A DNA stretch of 64,000 nucleotides from Brucella pituitosa (GCF_003049685.1 NZ_PYSY02000001.1:1364001-1428000); one strand, 5' to 3'. Shown: positions 9,511 through 19,223, numbered from the stretch's first letter. Numbers and translations are program-made. The notes: generated from the sequence alone by a model not told the origin.

Positions 9511-10734
9511 ATGAATCTTTTGGCAAAGGCGACCGACATTTCACGGGCAGCAGCAGTCATCGTAGCCGCGGGGCGTGGCGAACGGGCGGGACAGAGCACT
9601 GAGGGGCCGAAACAATATCGGCGGATCGGCGGCGAAGCTGTGCTTGCGCGCACGTTGCGTGCTTTCGCGCATTGCACTGAGATTGACCAGATCGTCGTGG
9701 TCATTCATGCAGATGACGCCACACTTTATGAAAACGCCATTACTGATCGCTCCTCGAATATACGCGTTGTAACCGGCGGCCCCACGCGACAGGAATCGAC
9801 CCGGCTTGGGCTACTGGCGCTTAGCGAAAACGCCCCGCAATACGTGCTCATTCATGATGGCGTGCGTCCCTTTATAGAGCAGGACCTTCTCGCGCGGATA
9901 TTCGACAATCTGACGCCAGAAGAAGGTGTACTGCCCGCGCTCGCCGTGTCCGATACGCTGAAGCAATCGGCCAGTGATGGAACCGTTAAGACAACCGTTC
10001 CGCGCGCTGGTCTTTTCTCGGCACAGACACCGCAAGCCTTTCCCTTTGCACCGATCCTCGACGCGCATGAAAAAGCATTCACCAGCGGTCGCTCCGACTT
10101 TACGGACGATGCATCCATTGCGGAATTCTATGGGCTTTCAGTACGCATCATTGAGGGTTCCGCGGACAATACGAAACTAACATGGGCCAAAGATATCGAG
10201 ATGGCCGACAAACGATTGAGGCATGGCATGACTTCATTTCCAGATATCCGCACAGGCAATGGCTATGACGTTCACAGCTTTGAACCCGGCGATCATGTCA
10301 CGCTCTGTGGCGTTGCAATTCCACACGACAAGAAGCTTAACGGCCACTCTGATGCAGATGTCGCGCTGCATGCCTTAACCGACGCATTGCTTGCAACGCG
10401 CGGTGCAGGTGATATCGGCACGCATTTCCCGCCTTCCGATCCGCAGTGGAAGGGTGCAGCGTCGCATATTTTCGTTGAACATGCGGTGAAAATCGTCCGC
10501 GAAGCCGGTGGGCGCATTGCCAATGCCGATGTGACGATTATCGCCGAAGAACCCAAGATCGGACCACACCGCCCCGCAATGACGGAAGCCATGGCAAATA
10601 TGCTGGGAATTTCCCTCGACCGCATTTCCGTAAAAGCGACCACCAACGAGAAAATGGGCTTTGTTGGGCGTGGTGAAGGTATTGCTGCTATTGTGACGGC
10701 AACAGTGATCTATCCCGGTGAGGTTCCTGAATGA
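9511..10734 (+). CDS. ispDF: Bifunctional IspDF (MEP cytidylyltransferase / MECDP synthase)
   Basis: Fusion of two steps of the non-mevalonate isoprenoid pathway. The N-terminal IspD domain has [12 protein letters not shown] and [10 protein letters not shown] and transfers CMP to 2-C-methyl-D-erythritol 4-phosphate. The C-terminal IspF domain, from about residue 240, has [12 protein letters not shown] with the metal DxH pair and [17 protein letters not shown]. It forms the cyclic diphosphate. The fusion is common in alphaproteobacteria. IspE, the intervening step, is elsewhere. No strong ribosome site precedes ATG 9511. pncC follows with a 4-nt overlap. The gene is divergent from dusB. Confidence 0.96.
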   Translation: MNLLAKATDISRAAAVIVAAGRGERAGQSTEGPKQYRRIGGEAVLARTLRAFAHCTEIDQIVVVIHADDATLYENAITDRSSNIRVVTGGPTRQESTRLGLLALSENAPQYVLIHDGVRPFIEQDLLARIFDNLTPEEGVLPALAVSDTLKQSASDGTVKTTVPRAGLFSAQTPQAFPFAPILDAHEKAFTSGRSDFTDDASIAEFYGLSVRIIEGSADNTKLTWAKDIEMADKRLRHGMTSFPDIRTGNGYDVHSFEPGDHVTLCGVAIPHDKKLNGHSDADVALHALTDALLATRGAGDIGTHFPPSDPQWKGAASHIFVEHAVKIVREAGGRIANADVTIIAEEPKIGPHRPAMTEAMANMLGISLDRISVKATTNEKMGFVGRGEGIAAIVTATVIYPGEVPE

Positions 10735-11222
10735 CACTTGTTGCGGAAGCCCAAGCCATCGACGTACTCAACGCTTGCCGCAAACGCGGCATCATGATTG
10801 CGACAGCAGAATCCTGCACAGGCGGGCTTATTGCTGGCGCATTGACCGATATTACCGGTTCATCTGATGTAGTGGATCGGGGTTTCGTCACCTATTCCAA
10901 TGAAGCCAAGAACGAAATGATCGGTGTTCCGCTTGCGTTGATCAACAGCAATGGTGCAGTTTCAAAGGAAGTGGCCATTGCCATGGCTGAAGGCGCGCTC
11001 GCTCATTCGCGCGCGGGCATCAGCATCGCCGTGACAGGCATTGCCGGTCCCGGCGGCGGATCGGCTGAAAAGCCCGTTGGCCTTGTGCATATTGCAAGCG
11101 CCCGTCAAGGCTTTGCAACACTGCACAAAGAATGCCGTTTTGGTGAAAAATCACGTGAAGATATTCGTCACGAGACAGTGCTATCTGCGCTAGCACTGGT
11201 TCTTGCCGCACTAAATTCTTAG
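10731..11222 (+). CDS. pncC: Nicotinamide-nucleotide amidohydrolase PncC (CinA C-terminal domain)
   Basis: Stand-alone CinA C-terminal domain (163 residues), deamidating nicotinamide mononucleotide to NaMN for NAD recycling. The signature [18 protein letters not shown] sits at residues 23-40, followed by [16 protein letters not shown] and [18 protein letters not shown]. There is no N-terminal competence/COG1058 domain, so the name cinA would be loose. The start overlaps the ispDF stop (ATGA), with GGTGAGG upstream. It converges with the COQ10-like gene, leaving only 1 nt between stops. Confidence 0.92.
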   Translation: MTLVAEAQAIDVLNACRKRGIMIATAESCTGGLIAGALTDITGSSDVVDRGFVTYSNEAKNEMIGVPLALINSNGAVSKEVAIAMAEGALAHSRAGISIAVTGIAGPGGGSAEKPVGLVHIASARQGFATLHKECRFGEKSREDIRHETVLSALALVLAALNS

Positions 11223-11223
11223 G

Positions 11224-11679
11224 TCAGACGAGACCGTAAATATGATCGGCACGCTTCTCGAAGGCTTCCGAGAATTTGCGGAAGGCCAGATCAAACATCG
11301 ACCCCATCAGAAGCCCAAGTGTTCTGCTCTTGAACTCATAATCGATGAAAAACTCGACGTCGCATTCCGAACCATCGCCAACCGGTTTGAACGTCCAGCG
11401 ATTATCGAGATAACGAAATGGACCATCGACATATTTCACATCGATGACGTTCTCTTCCGGCTTCAAAAAAACCTGACTGGTAAAAGTCTCACGGATCACT
11501 TTGTAACCCACGGTCATATCGGCAACTAAAAGTGTTTTGCCATCTTTTTCCTTGCGTGACCGGATCGAAAGGGCCTCGCACATAGGCAGGAATTGCGGAT
11601 ATTTTTCAACATCCGCAACCAAAGCAAACATATGCTCTGCCTTGTGGTGAACTCGTCTGACATTCGTAAACTGCGGCAT
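11224..11679 (-). CDS. COQ10/RatA-like START-domain protein
   Basis: A 151-residue protein of the polyketide cyclase/START superfamily. It begins MPQFTNVRRVHHKAEHMFAL and has DVEKYPQFLPMCEAL, the segment that defines the COQ10/RatA subfamily. Homologues are thought to bind ubiquinone or its precursors; the toxin name RatA is from Escherichia coli and should not be transferred. It is the last gene on the minus strand after lipA (6-nt gap), so it probably shares the pdh/lipoate transcript. The ribosome site is weak. Confidence 0.88.
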   Translation of the reverse strand: MPQFTNVRRVHHKAEHMFALVADVEKYPQFLPMCEALSIRSRKEKDGKTLLVADMTVGYKVIRETFTSQVFLKPEENVIDVKYVDGPFRYLDNRWTFKPVGDGSECDVEFFIDYEFKSRTLGLLMGSMFDLAFRKFSEAFEKRADHIYGLV

Positions 11680-11685
11680 GCGATA

Positions 11686-12648
11686 TTAAGCCTGTGCTGC
11701 GACCTGCGCTTCACGTGCAGCCTTCAGCTTCGCAAAATCATCGCCAGCATGGTGCGATGAACGTGTCAGCGGGCTGGACGCAACCAGCAGGAAGCCCTTG
11801 GTACGACCAATCGTCTCGAAAGACTTGAATTCATCCGGAGTCACAAAACGGATAACCGGATGGTGCTTACGGGTCGGCTGGAGATACTGGCCAATCGTCA
11901 TGAAATCCACGTCCGCAGAGCGAAGATCGTCCATCAGCTGCAGAATTTCGTTCCGCTCTTCGCCAAGGCCGACCATGATGCCGGATTTGGTGAAGATTGT
12001 CGGATCGAGTTCCTTCACACGCTGCAACAGACGAATGGAGTGGAAATAGCGCGCGCCAGGACGAACCTTGAGATACTTCGAAGGCACTGTTTCCAGATTG
12101 TGATTGAACACATCCGGGCGTGCCTTAACCACGATCTCAAGCGCGCCTTCCTTACGCAGGAAGTCTGGCGTCAGAATTTCAATCGTCGTCTTTGGCGCAG
12201 CTTCACGGATTGCGAGAATGACATCTGCGAAATGCTGCGCACCACCATCGGCCAGATCGTCACGATCAACTGACGTGATAACCACGTGGGTCAGCCCCAT
12301 CTGCTTGACGGCACGGCCCACATTTTCCGGCTCATTCGGATCGAGAGCTTTTGGAATACCGGTGGAAACATTACAGAACGCGCAAGCACGGGTGCAGATT
12401 TCACCCATGATCATGAAGGTCGCGTGCTTCTTTTCCCAGCACTCGCCAATGTTCGGGCAACCGGCTTCTTCGCAAACAGTGACAAGCTTGTTGGAGCGGA
12501 CGATCTCACGCGTTTCATTGTACCCGCGCGAAACGGGTGCCTTGACGCGGATCCAATCCGGCTTCTTCAGAACTTCATTGTCTGGACGGTGAGCCTTTTC
12601 AGGATGCCGCTGACGTCTCTCGTTCACTGTATCGAGAACTGTAACCAT
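11686..12648 (-). CDS. lipA: Lipoyl synthase
   Basis: Radical-SAM enzyme inserting two sulfurs into protein-bound octanoyl groups, making the lipoyl cofactor used by PdhB and PdhC upstream. The auxiliary cluster cysteines are C59, C64 and C70 ([12 protein letters not shown]). The radical-SAM CxxxCxxC is C85, C89 and C92 (CTRACAFC). Length (320) is typical. CAGGAAACAGC precedes the ATG. Its place at the end of the pdh operon joins cofactor insertion to complex synthesis. Confidence 0.97.
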   Translation of the reverse strand: MVTVLDTVNERRQRHPEKAHRPDNEVLKKPDWIRVKAPVSRGYNETREIVRSNKLVTVCEEAGCPNIGECWEKKHATFMIMGEICTRACAFCNVSTGIPKALDPNEPENVGRAVKQMGLTHVVITSVDRDDLADGGAQHFADVILAIREAAPKTTIEILTPDFLRKEGALEIVVKARPDVFNHNLETVPSKYLKVRPGARYFHSIRLLQRVKELDPTIFTKSGIMVGLGEERNEILQLMDDLRSADVDFMTIGQYLQPTRKHHPVIRFVTPDEFKSFETIGRTKGFLLVASSPLTRSSHHAGDDFAKLKAAREAQVAAQA

Positions 12649-12771
12649 GCTGTTTCCTGCCTATCTGGAACAAAATGCCTGCAGGCTTTGTGCTCCAACA
12701 ATGGGTAGACCTCTGAATGTGGCTTGCCCTAACAATTTGAAGCACTGCTGCGCAATGCCTATAACTGCGGC

Positions 12772-12987
12772 TTACCGTCTCGCTGCAATTCCAATCGCTC
12801 TGAAAACCAGAGCCCATATCAGGCCGAATATAAGGCCGCCAAAGCCAAGTGCCAAGGTCAGTGTCCAGACACCGTACCAGCCAGCAATCGCCATTCCGTT
12901 GATCGATATGGTGTTTCCGCCGATCAAGCTGAAGCTTCCTGCAAGAAAACCCAGTGCAAGACCGCCTGCGGTACACCATTTGACCAT
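12772..12987 (-). CDS. Small membrane protein in the pdh-lipA operon, unknown function
   Basis: At least 71 residues with two hydrophobic stretches, roughly residues 6-28 and 33-62 (the second rich in Gly and Leu), and a basic end (RAIGIAARR). No family recognised. The ATG at 12987 has no clear ribosome site. The frame stays open upstream, and a good AGGAG (13043-13047 complement) sits 7 nt before an ATT codon at 13035 and 13 nt before a CTG at 13029. The protein may therefore begin earlier, adding HIPLIDNGGPWRRAAWP before MVKWC. It lies between lpd and lipA on the same strand. Confidence 0.7.
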   Translation of the reverse strand: MVKWCTAGGLALGFLAGSFSLIGGNTISINGMAIAGWYGVWTLTLALGFGGLIFGLIWALVFRAIGIAARR

Positions 12988-13066
12988 GGGCCAGGCGGCA
13001 CGCCGCCAAGGCCCTCCATTATCGATCAGCGGAATGTGCTTACTCCTGTTTAAGAGCGTTTCTGGT

Positions 13067-14512
13067 TTACATGTTCAGCGCACGGCCATAGGCATCCAGC
13101 ACGCTTTCCTTCATTGTCTCGGAAATTGTCGGATGCGGGAAGACCGAATGCATCAGCTCTTCTTCTGTGGTTTCAAGGTTCATCGCGACAACGAAGCCCT
13201 GAATAAGTTCCGTTACTTCCGCACCGACCAGATGTGCGCCCAGCAGTTGTCCGGTCTTTTTGTCGAAAATGGTCTTAACCAGACCCTGATCTTCACCAAG
13301 TGCGATTGCCTTGCCGTTGGCGACAAATGGGAACCGTCCAACGCGAATATCACGTCCCAGCTCTTTTGCCTTGGCTTCAGTTAGGCCAACAGAGGCAACC
13401 TGTGGATTACAATAGGTGCAGCCCGGGATCATGTTGCGGTCGAGCGGATGGACATTCGGCAAACCGGCAATCTTTTCGACGCAGATTACGGCCTCATGCT
13501 CAGCCTTGTGAGCCAGCATTGGTGGACCCGCAACGTCGCCAATCGCGTAAATGCCGTCAACATTGGTCTTGCAATAAGCATCGATGGCAATGCAACCGCG
13601 ATCTGTTTTGATGCCAAGCGCTTCAAGGCCAATATTCTCGATGTTGCCCTGAACGCCAACAGCCGAGATCATGCGATCAACGGTCAGCGTCTGAACCTTG
13701 CCGTCTTTGGTTTCGATATGGGCGGTCACATTGTTTGCACCCTTCTCAACCTTGGAAACCTTGGCGTCTGTGATGATCTTGAGGCCGCGCTTTTCAAGCT
13801 GCTTGCGCGCGAAAGTCGAGATTTCCGCGTCTTCAACAGGCATAATATTCGACATCAGTTCAACGACAGTAACGTCAACGCCCATGTCGTTATAGAACGA
13901 AGCGAATTCGATACCGATTGCACCAGAACCCATGACCAGCATGGTCTTAGGCAGTTCTTGTGGAACCATGGCTTCAAAATAAGTCCAGATCAGCTTGCCA
14001 TCTGGCTCAATACCCGGAAGCGCACGCGGACGTGCACCCGTCGCGACGATAATGTGCTTGGCCTTGTAAGTGCCTTCACCAAGCGTGTTCTTAGGCTGTG
14101 GCGCCTGTGGCAGCATCGGCGCTTTGGAGGTCTTGGAAACAACGATTTCGCCCGGCTTGGAAAGCTTTGCTTCACCCCAGATCACGTCGATCTTGTTCTT
14201 CTTCATGAGGAAGCCAACGCCACCATTCATGCGCTCTGCAATGCCACGCGAACGGGAAACAACAGCCTTGATGTCGGCAGTGATAGAGCCTTCAAGCTTC
14301 AGGCCATAATTTTTAGCATGATCGGCAAGGTGCTTCACTTCTGCTGAACGCAGCAACGCCTTGGTTGGAATACAACCCCAGTTGGAGCAGATACCAGCGA
14401 GATGTTCGCGTTCTACAACAGCCGTCTTGAGCCCAAGCTGTGCCGCACGAATAGCCGCGACATAGCCTCCAGGACCCGATCCGATAACAATAACGTCGTA
14501 ACTGTTGGACAC
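13067..14512 (-). CDS. lpd: Dihydrolipoamide dehydrogenase (E3)
   Basis: Flavoprotein that reoxidises dihydrolipoamide of the pyruvate dehydrogenase complex using NAD+. FAD motif GSGPGGYVAA at residues 11-20, redox disulfide C42/C47 (GICSNWGCIPTKAL), NAD motif VMGSGAIGIEF, and the C-terminal catalytic HPTISE. I place the start at the GTG at 14512, because GAGGAG lies 7 nt before it and homologues begin (M)SNSYDVIVIG. An ATG at 14518 touches that ribosome site. The frame is open to 14563. It sits downstream of pdhABC and the GDSL gene, in the same operon. Confidence 0.94.
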   Translation of the reverse strand: MSNSYDVIVIGSGPGGYVAAIRAAQLGLKTAVVEREHLAGICSNWGCIPTKALLRSAEVKHLADHAKNYGLKLEGSITADIKAVVSRSRGIAERMNGGVGFLMKKNKIDVIWGEAKLSKPGEIVVSKTSKAPMLPQAPQPKNTLGEGTYKAKHIIVATGARPRALPGIEPDGKLIWTYFEAMVPQELPKTMLVMGSGAIGIEFASFYNDMGVDVTVVELMSNIMPVEDAEISTFARKQLEKRGLKIITDAKVSKVEKGANNVTAHIETKDGKVQTLTVDRMISAVGVQGNIENIGLEALGIKTDRGCIAIDAYCKTNVDGIYAIGDVAGPPMLAHKAEHEAVICVEKIAGLPNVHPLDRNMIPGCTYCNPQVASVGLTEAKAKELGRDIRVGRFPFVANGKAIALGEDQGLVKTIFDKKTGQLLGAHLVGAEVTELIQGFVVAMNLETTEEELMHSVFPHPTISETMKESVLDAYGRALNM

Positions 14513-14596
14513 GCTCATTCTCCTCGAGTGGTCTTTATGCCAGATCACCGGCATATCTTTCACTGTTCAAAAAGCCGATATCATCGGCCCAATAAT

Positions 14597-15235
14597 TTAC
14601 AGACCGAGCACTGCACGAACAACAGGCTCCAGCCCTTGTCCGATTGCCCGGGTATTTTCTCTATCCAGATGCACGCCATCGAGCGGTGTGGTTTTCGCGA
14701 CAGTCGAAGCATCAAAAAACGCGCATTTCATCTCATCGGCAAGTCCGGAAAGCAACGGACCCAACTTGGCAGTTTCAACAATGCCGCCCGCAAACATCGA
14801 AGCAAAAGCCGGATCAGCGCTCTCGCTGATATGTGGTGGCGCTACGATAAGAATTTCAGGGACGCTCGAGCCTTGACCATAAGGATGCGAACGAATGATC
14901 TGGATCAGTCTGCGCATACCGGAACAGCTTGAAAATGCTCCACCCACGACCTGCGGTTTCATATCATTGCTACCGAGCAAGATAATAACCAGATCAAGCG
15001 GGGAATGCGTGCCGAGCAATGTTGGCAGAATACGAGCGCCATTGCGGTCTTCCGCAGCTGTATAATCATCAAAGGCAGTCGTTCTACCGCTCAGCCCTTC
15101 GGCAATCACATTTGCCTGTGAACCAAGTAAATTCTGCAGAACCGATGGCCAGCGATCTTCCAGTGGAAGGCGCGCACCATTGGGAGCCTGATAGCCCCAC
15201 GTCAATGAATCACCAAAGCATGAAATAGACTTCAT
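14597..15235 (-). CDS. SGNH/GDSL-type esterase or acyl hydrolase
   Basis: 212 residues with the SGNH blocks: block I SCFGDSLTWGYQ (nucleophile Ser at about residue 10), block II Gly in AEGLSGRTT, block III LLGSNDMK, and block V DGVHLD (Asp-His). It resembles arylesterase/GDSL lipases. No signal peptide is seen, so it is probably cytoplasmic. The start overlaps the stop of the 59-codon ORF by 4 nt (ATGA). It sits inside the pyruvate dehydrogenase operon between pdhC and lpd. Substrate unknown; a link to acyl or thioester metabolism is only suggested by position. Confidence 0.85.
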   Translation of the reverse strand: MKSISCFGDSLTWGYQAPNGARLPLEDRWPSVLQNLLGSQANVIAEGLSGRTTAFDDYTAAEDRNGARILPTLLGTHSPLDLVIILLGSNDMKPQVVGGAFSSCSGMRRLIQIIRSHPYGQGSSVPEILIVAPPHISESADPAFASMFAGGIVETAKLGPLLSGLADEMKCAFFDASTVAKTTPLDGVHLDRENTRAIGQGLEPVVRAVLGL

Positions 15236-15411
15236 ACGTTACGACTCCGCGGCAAATAAACCTGATCAATAAACTGAAAAATAAAACTAAAAAAAGCAAA
15301 CCCAAGCCACGCGAGCAACTTGGGCATCAGTATATCGTTCTTGACAGCAGAGAAACCGCCAAGGCTTTTCCCGATAGTAGAGGCGACGAAAAGCCTTGGC
15401 GTTAATGTCAT
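15232..15411 (-). CDS. Putative 59-residue membrane protein between pdhC and GDSL gene
   Basis: The ATG at 15411 follows the pdhC stop by one base (TAATATG), and the stop overlaps the next start by 4 nt (ATGA). This spacing suggests translation in series. The C-terminal half, MPKLLAWLGFAFFSFIF then QFIDQVYLPRSRNV, is one hydrophobic segment with a basic tail. The N-terminal half covers a 12-bp inverted repeat (15358-15369 / 15389-15400), so that part may be an RNA element instead. In that case the protein could be only the 31 residues from the ATG at 15324. No family recognised. Confidence 0.5.
   Translation of the reverse strand: MTLTPRLFVASTIGKSLGGFSAVKNDILMPKLLAWLGFAFFSFIFQFIDQVYLPRSRNV
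15358..15400 (-). terminator. 12-bp stem-loop just after pdhC (possible attenuator)
   Basis: GCCAAGGCTTTT at 15358-15369 pairs perfectly with AAAAGCCTTGGC at 15389-15400 around a 19-nt loop. It begins 12 nt after the pdhC stop. On the minus strand the 3' side is followed by GGTTTCTCTG, only a weak T-tract. It may limit read-through from pdhABC into the GDSL-lpd part, or protect the pdh mRNA end. Confidence 0.5.
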
Positions 15412-15412
15412 A

Positions 15413-16762
15413 TTACACCAGCATACCCATCGGGTTTTCGATGTGACGCTTGAAGGCCTGTGCAAGTTCAGCAGCCAAAGCGCCATCAACGGCACGGTGG
15501 TCGGTGGAAAGGGTGACGGACATAACCGTCGCGACCTTGATTTCACCGTTCTTGACCACTGCACGCTGTTCGCCCGCACCGATTGCGAAGATCGTCGCAT
15601 GTGGTGGGTTGATGATCGCTGCAAAGTCCTTCACGCCGAACATGCCGAGGTTGGACACAGAGGTCGAACCACCCTGATATTCATCAGGCTTGAGCTTGCG
15701 ATCACGCGCACGCTTGGCCAGGTCCTTCATCTCATTGGAGATAGCGGACAGCGTTTTGGATTCCGACTGACGCACGATTGGCGTAATCAGACCACCCGGG
15801 ATGGAGACAGCAACGCCGACATCCGCACGCTTGTGCTTGATCATGCCGCCTTCAGTCCATGAGACGTTGGCTTCAGGAATATCGCGCAGCGCAAGAGCAA
15901 CAGCCTTGATCACCAGATCGTTGACAGAAAGCTTGTAGGCCGGAACCTCGCCCTTCTCTGTCTTGATCAGCGGTGCGGCGGCGTTGATCTGCGAACGCAG
16001 AGCCAGCAGCGCATCAAGTTCGCAATCGATCGTCAGATAGAAATGCGGAACAGTCTGCTTCGATTCCACCAGACGGCGGGCAATGGTCTTGCGCATACCG
16101 TCGTGAGGAACGATTTCGTATGTGCCTTCTTCAAAGAGCTTGAGGATAGCATCATCCGACTGAGGCTTTGGAGCAGATGCTGTTGCCTGCGGTGCAGCCG
16201 CAGCAGCTTTTGTGCCGCCCGACTTGATCGCAGATTCAACGTCACGCTGAACGACGCGGCCATATGGGCCAGTGCCTTTTACAGCAGAAACATCGACGCC
16301 AGCGTCCTTTGCGATGCGGCGAGCAAGCGGCGATGCAAAGACGCGTTCACCCTTGTTCTCAGCGCCTTTACTTGCAGCCGGAGCAGCCGCTGGGGCTTCA
16401 GCCTTTACAGGAGCCGGAGCTGCCGCAGGTGCCGCTTCCTTTTTGGGCTCTTCCTTAGGCGTTTCTGCCTTTGGTGCAGGAGCGGAATCGCCACCTTTCG
16501 CTGCTTCCGCAACATCCTCGCCGTCTTCGGCGAGAATTGCGATCAGCGCGTTGACCTTGACGCCTTCGGTCCCGGCAGGAACGACCAGCTTGGCAACGGT
16601 GCCTTCGTCGACAGCTTCGACTTCCATCGTCGCCTTATCGGTTTCAATCTCGGCAATCACATCGCCGGACGTAACCTTGTCGCCTTCTTTAACCAGCCAC
16701 TTGGAAAGATTGCCTTCTTCCATGGTTGGCGAAAGCGCTGGCATGGTGATCTTAATCGGCAT
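15413..16762 (-). CDS. pdhC: Pyruvate dehydrogenase E2, dihydrolipoamide acetyltransferase
   Basis: Core acetyltransferase of the pyruvate dehydrogenase complex. One N-terminal lipoyl domain (residues 1-78, lipoyl-lysine K43 in ETDKATME) is followed by an Ala/Pro/Lys linker. Next comes a peripheral subunit-binding domain ([20 protein letters not shown]), a second linker and a catalytic domain ending with [14 protein letters not shown], the HxxxDG active site. The 449 residues fit single-lipoyl alphaproteobacterial E2. The lipoyl domain is almost identical to that of PdhB next door. It follows pdhB by 13 nt. Confidence 0.97.
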   Translation of the reverse strand: MPIKITMPALSPTMEEGNLSKWLVKEGDKVTSGDVIAEIETDKATMEVEAVDEGTVAKLVVPAGTEGVKVNALIAILAEDGEDVAEAAKGGDSAPAPKAETPKEEPKKEAAPAAAPAPVKAEAPAAAPAASKGAENKGERVFASPLARRIAKDAGVDVSAVKGTGPYGRVVQRDVESAIKSGGTKAAAAAPQATASAPKPQSDDAILKLFEEGTYEIVPHDGMRKTIARRLVESKQTVPHFYLTIDCELDALLALRSQINAAAPLIKTEKGEVPAYKLSVNDLVIKAVALALRDIPEANVSWTEGGMIKHKRADVGVAVSIPGGLITPIVRQSESKTLSAISNEMKDLAKRARDRKLKPDEYQGGSTSVSNLGMFGVKDFAAIINPPHATIFAIGAGEQRAVVKNGEIKVATVMSVTLSTDHRAVDGALAAELAQAFKRHIENPMGMLV

Positions 16763-16775
16763 GTCCAGTACCTCC

Positions 16776-18164
16776 TCAGGCGGTGTAGGTCACGGCTTTC
16801 ACCGCTTCTACCACTTCTGCAACAGTTGGCAGAGCCAACTTTTCAAGATTTGCCGCATATGGCATCGGTACGTCCTTGCCTGCAATCGTCAGGATCGGCG
16901 CATCGAGATAATCGAACGCCTGCTGCATGACGCGTGTGGCAATTTCAGTACCAACAGAAGACTGTGGGTAGCCTTCTTCAACGGTGACGAGGCGACCGGT
17001 CTTCTTGACCGATTCCACAACCGTCGGAATGTCCATTGGACGGATGGTGCGCAGATCGATGATTTCCACATCGATACCAAGACCGGCCAGTTCTTCTGCA
17101 GCCTTGACCGCATAGGTCATGCCAATACCGAACGAAACGATGGTCGCGTCCTTGCCCTGCTTATGAATGCGGGCTTTGCCGATTGGCAGAACGAAATCAT
17201 CAAGCTTCGGCACATCAAAATGATGACCGTAAAGAATTTCGTTTTCGAGGAAGACGACCGGATTTGGATCGCGGATAGCAGCCTTGAGCAGGCCCTTCGC
17301 GTCAGCAGCCGTATAAGGCATGACGACCTTGAGGCCCGGAATCTGGCTGTACCATGCGGCATAGCACTGGGAGTGCTGAGCAGCAACGCGGGCAGCCGCA
17401 CCCGAAGGGCCGCGGAACACCATTGGTGCGCCCATCTGGCCACCGGACATATAGAGCGTCTTGGCCGCCGAATTGATGATCTGGTCAATCGCCTGCATGG
17501 CGAAGTTGAACGTCATGAATTCAACAACTGGCTTCAGGCCAGCCATTGCGGCACCAACGCCAACACCGGCAAAACCGTGTTCGGTGATCGGGGTATCGAC
17601 AACGCGGCGTGGGCCGAATTCATCAAGAAGCCCCTGCGTGATCTTGTAAGCGCCCTGATATTCGGCAACTTCTTCGCCCATGACGAAGACATTCTCGTCA
17701 CGGCGCATTTCTTCGGCCATGGCATCGCGCAGCGCTTCACGCACAGTTGTCGAAACCATTTCCGTACCAGCTGGAATATCCGGATCAGCAGCAACTTCGA
17801 CCTTAGGAGCAGCAGGCACGCTATCAGCTTTCTTTTCTTCAGCCTTTGGCGCTTCTTTTGCTTCTTCCTTCGGTGCTTCAGCCTTGACTGCCGGAGCAGA
17901 ACCAATGTCGGAGGCGCTTTCGCCATCGCCAAGCAGCACAGCAATTGGCGTATTAACTTTCACGCCTTCCGTGCCTTCTTCGATGAGAATTTTACCGATT
18001 GTGCCTTCATCGACAGCTTCAACTTCCATCGTCGCCTTATCGGTTTCGATTTCCGCGATCACGTCGCCAGACGTAACCTTGTCGCCTTCTTTTTTAAGCC
18101 ACTTGGACAGTTTGCCCTCTTCCATCGTCGGAGAAAGAGCAGGCATGAGAATTTCTACGGGCAT
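16776..18164 (-). CDS. pdhB: Pyruvate dehydrogenase E1 beta with N-terminal lipoyl domain
   Basis: Beta subunit of the thiamine-diphosphate pyruvate dehydrogenase. It carries an extra N-terminal lipoyl domain (residues 1-76, K43) and an Ala/Glu/Lys/Pro linker to about residue 130. The transketolase pyrimidine-binding domain ([32 protein letters not shown]) and the transketolase C-terminal domain ([27 protein letters not shown]) follow. The lipoyl-tagged E1 beta is a known feature of Rhizobiales. It lies 18 nt after pdhA and 13 nt before pdhC. Confidence 0.97.
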   Translation of the reverse strand: MPVEILMPALSPTMEEGKLSKWLKKEGDKVTSGDVIAEIETDKATMEVEAVDEGTIGKILIEEGTEGVKVNTPIAVLLGDGESASDIGSAPAVKAEAPKEEAKEAPKAEEKKADSVPAAPKVEVAADPDIPAGTEMVSTTVREALRDAMAEEMRRDENVFVMGEEVAEYQGAYKITQGLLDEFGPRRVVDTPITEHGFAGVGVGAAMAGLKPVVEFMTFNFAMQAIDQIINSAAKTLYMSGGQMGAPMVFRGPSGAAARVAAQHSQCYAAWYSQIPGLKVVMPYTAADAKGLLKAAIRDPNPVVFLENEILYGHHFDVPKLDDFVLPIGKARIHKQGKDATIVSFGIGMTYAVKAAEELAGLGIDVEIIDLRTIRPMDIPTVVESVKKTGRLVTVEEGYPQSSVGTEIATRVMQQAFDYLDAPILTIAGKDVPMPYAANLEKLALPTVAEVVEAVKAVTYTA

Positions 18165-18182
18165 GACAACACCTTTCTCGAA

Positions 18183-19223
18183 TTAGAGCAGAATATCCGT
18201 GTAGAGCTCGGAAGCATCCGGCTCTGGATCGTTTTGAGCGAAATCGGCGGAATCAGCGACGATGTCACGAACTTCCTTGTCGATTTCCTTCAGCTCTTCT
18301 TCAGTGGCCCAGCCCTTTTCGATCAGGCGCTGTTTTACCTGTTCGATAGGATCATGTTCGGAACGCATTTTCTGCACTTCGTCCTTCGAGCGATATTTCG
18401 CAGGATCGGACATCGAGTGACCGCGATAGCGATAGGTTTCCATTTCAAGAATCAATGGACCCTTGCCGGAACGTGCCCAATCGACAGCGAACTCGGCAGC
18501 AGCGGCAACGGCGCGAACGTCCATGCCGTCAACCTTGATTCCGGGAACATTGAACGAAACACCGCGCTTGGAGAAATCTGTTTCAGCGGAAGAACGCGAA
18601 ACCGAAGTACCCATTGCATAACGGTTGTTTTCAATCACGTAGATCACAGGAAGCTTCCACAGCGATGCCATGTTGAAGGCTTCGTAGACCTGACCCTGAT
18701 TGGCAGCGCCATCACCGAAATAAGTCACGGAAACATTGTCATTGCCGCGATACTTGTTAGCGAAGGCAAGACCGGTTCCAAGCGGAACCTGAGCGCCAAC
18801 GATACCGTGGCCGCCGTAAAAGCCCTTCTCTTTCGAGAACATGTGCATGGAGCCGCCCTTGCCCTTGGAGTAGCCTCCACGGCGCCCGGTCAACTCGGCC
18901 ATGACGCCGCGCGCTTCCATGCCGGTAGCAAGCATGTGACCATGGTCACGGTAGGAAGTGATGATCTGATCGCCTTCCTTCAACGCTGTCTGCATGCCAA
19001 CAACAACGGCTTCCTGACCGATGTAGAGATGGCAGAAGCCGCCGATGAAACCCATACCGTAAAGCTGACCGGCCTTTTCTTCGAAACGGCGGATCAACAA
19101 CATCTCACGATAAGCGGCCAGTTCCTGCTTCTTGTCGAAGTTTGCAGGCGCAGGTGCCTTGGGGGTTGTAACAGAAGACGCCTGCATTTTGCCGGCAGGC
19201 GCCCTTTTAGCCCTCGGTGCCAT
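18183..19223 (-). CDS. pdhA: Pyruvate dehydrogenase E1 alpha
   Basis: Alpha subunit of the E1 decarboxylase, 346 residues. The thiamine-diphosphate motif starts at GDG 170-172 (FGDGAANQGQVYEAFN) and closes with ENN near 200. The phosphorylation-loop-like region YRYRGHSMSDPAKYR is present. An Ala/Pro/Lys-rich N-terminal 30 residues precedes the fold. GGGAGCGAG lies before the ATG. It is the first gene of the operon, and its leader carries a 10-bp hairpin repeat (19248-19271). Confidence 0.97.
   Translation of the reverse strand: MAPRAKRAPAGKMQASSVTTPKAPAPANFDKKQELAAYREMLLIRRFEEKAGQLYGMGFIGGFCHLYIGQEAVVVGMQTALKEGDQIITSYRDHGHMLATGMEARGVMAELTGRRGGYSKGKGGSMHMFSKEKGFYGGHGIVGAQVPLGTGLAFANKYRGNDNVSVTYFGDGAANQGQVYEAFNMASLWKLPVIYVIENNRYAMGTSVSRSSAETDFSKRGVSFNVPGIKVDGMDVRAVAAAAEFAVDWARSGKGPLILEMETYRYRGHSMSDPAKYRSKDEVQKMRSEHDPIEQVKQRLIEKGWATEEELKEIDKEVRDIVADSADFAQNDPEPDASELYTDILL

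Noticed and set aside
15412..15624. Upstream extension of the 59-codon ORF into pdhC
   Set aside because: It would run inside the catalytic-domain codons of pdhC in another frame, with Arg/Ser-rich sequence. The ATG at 15411 directly after the pdhC stop is the better start.
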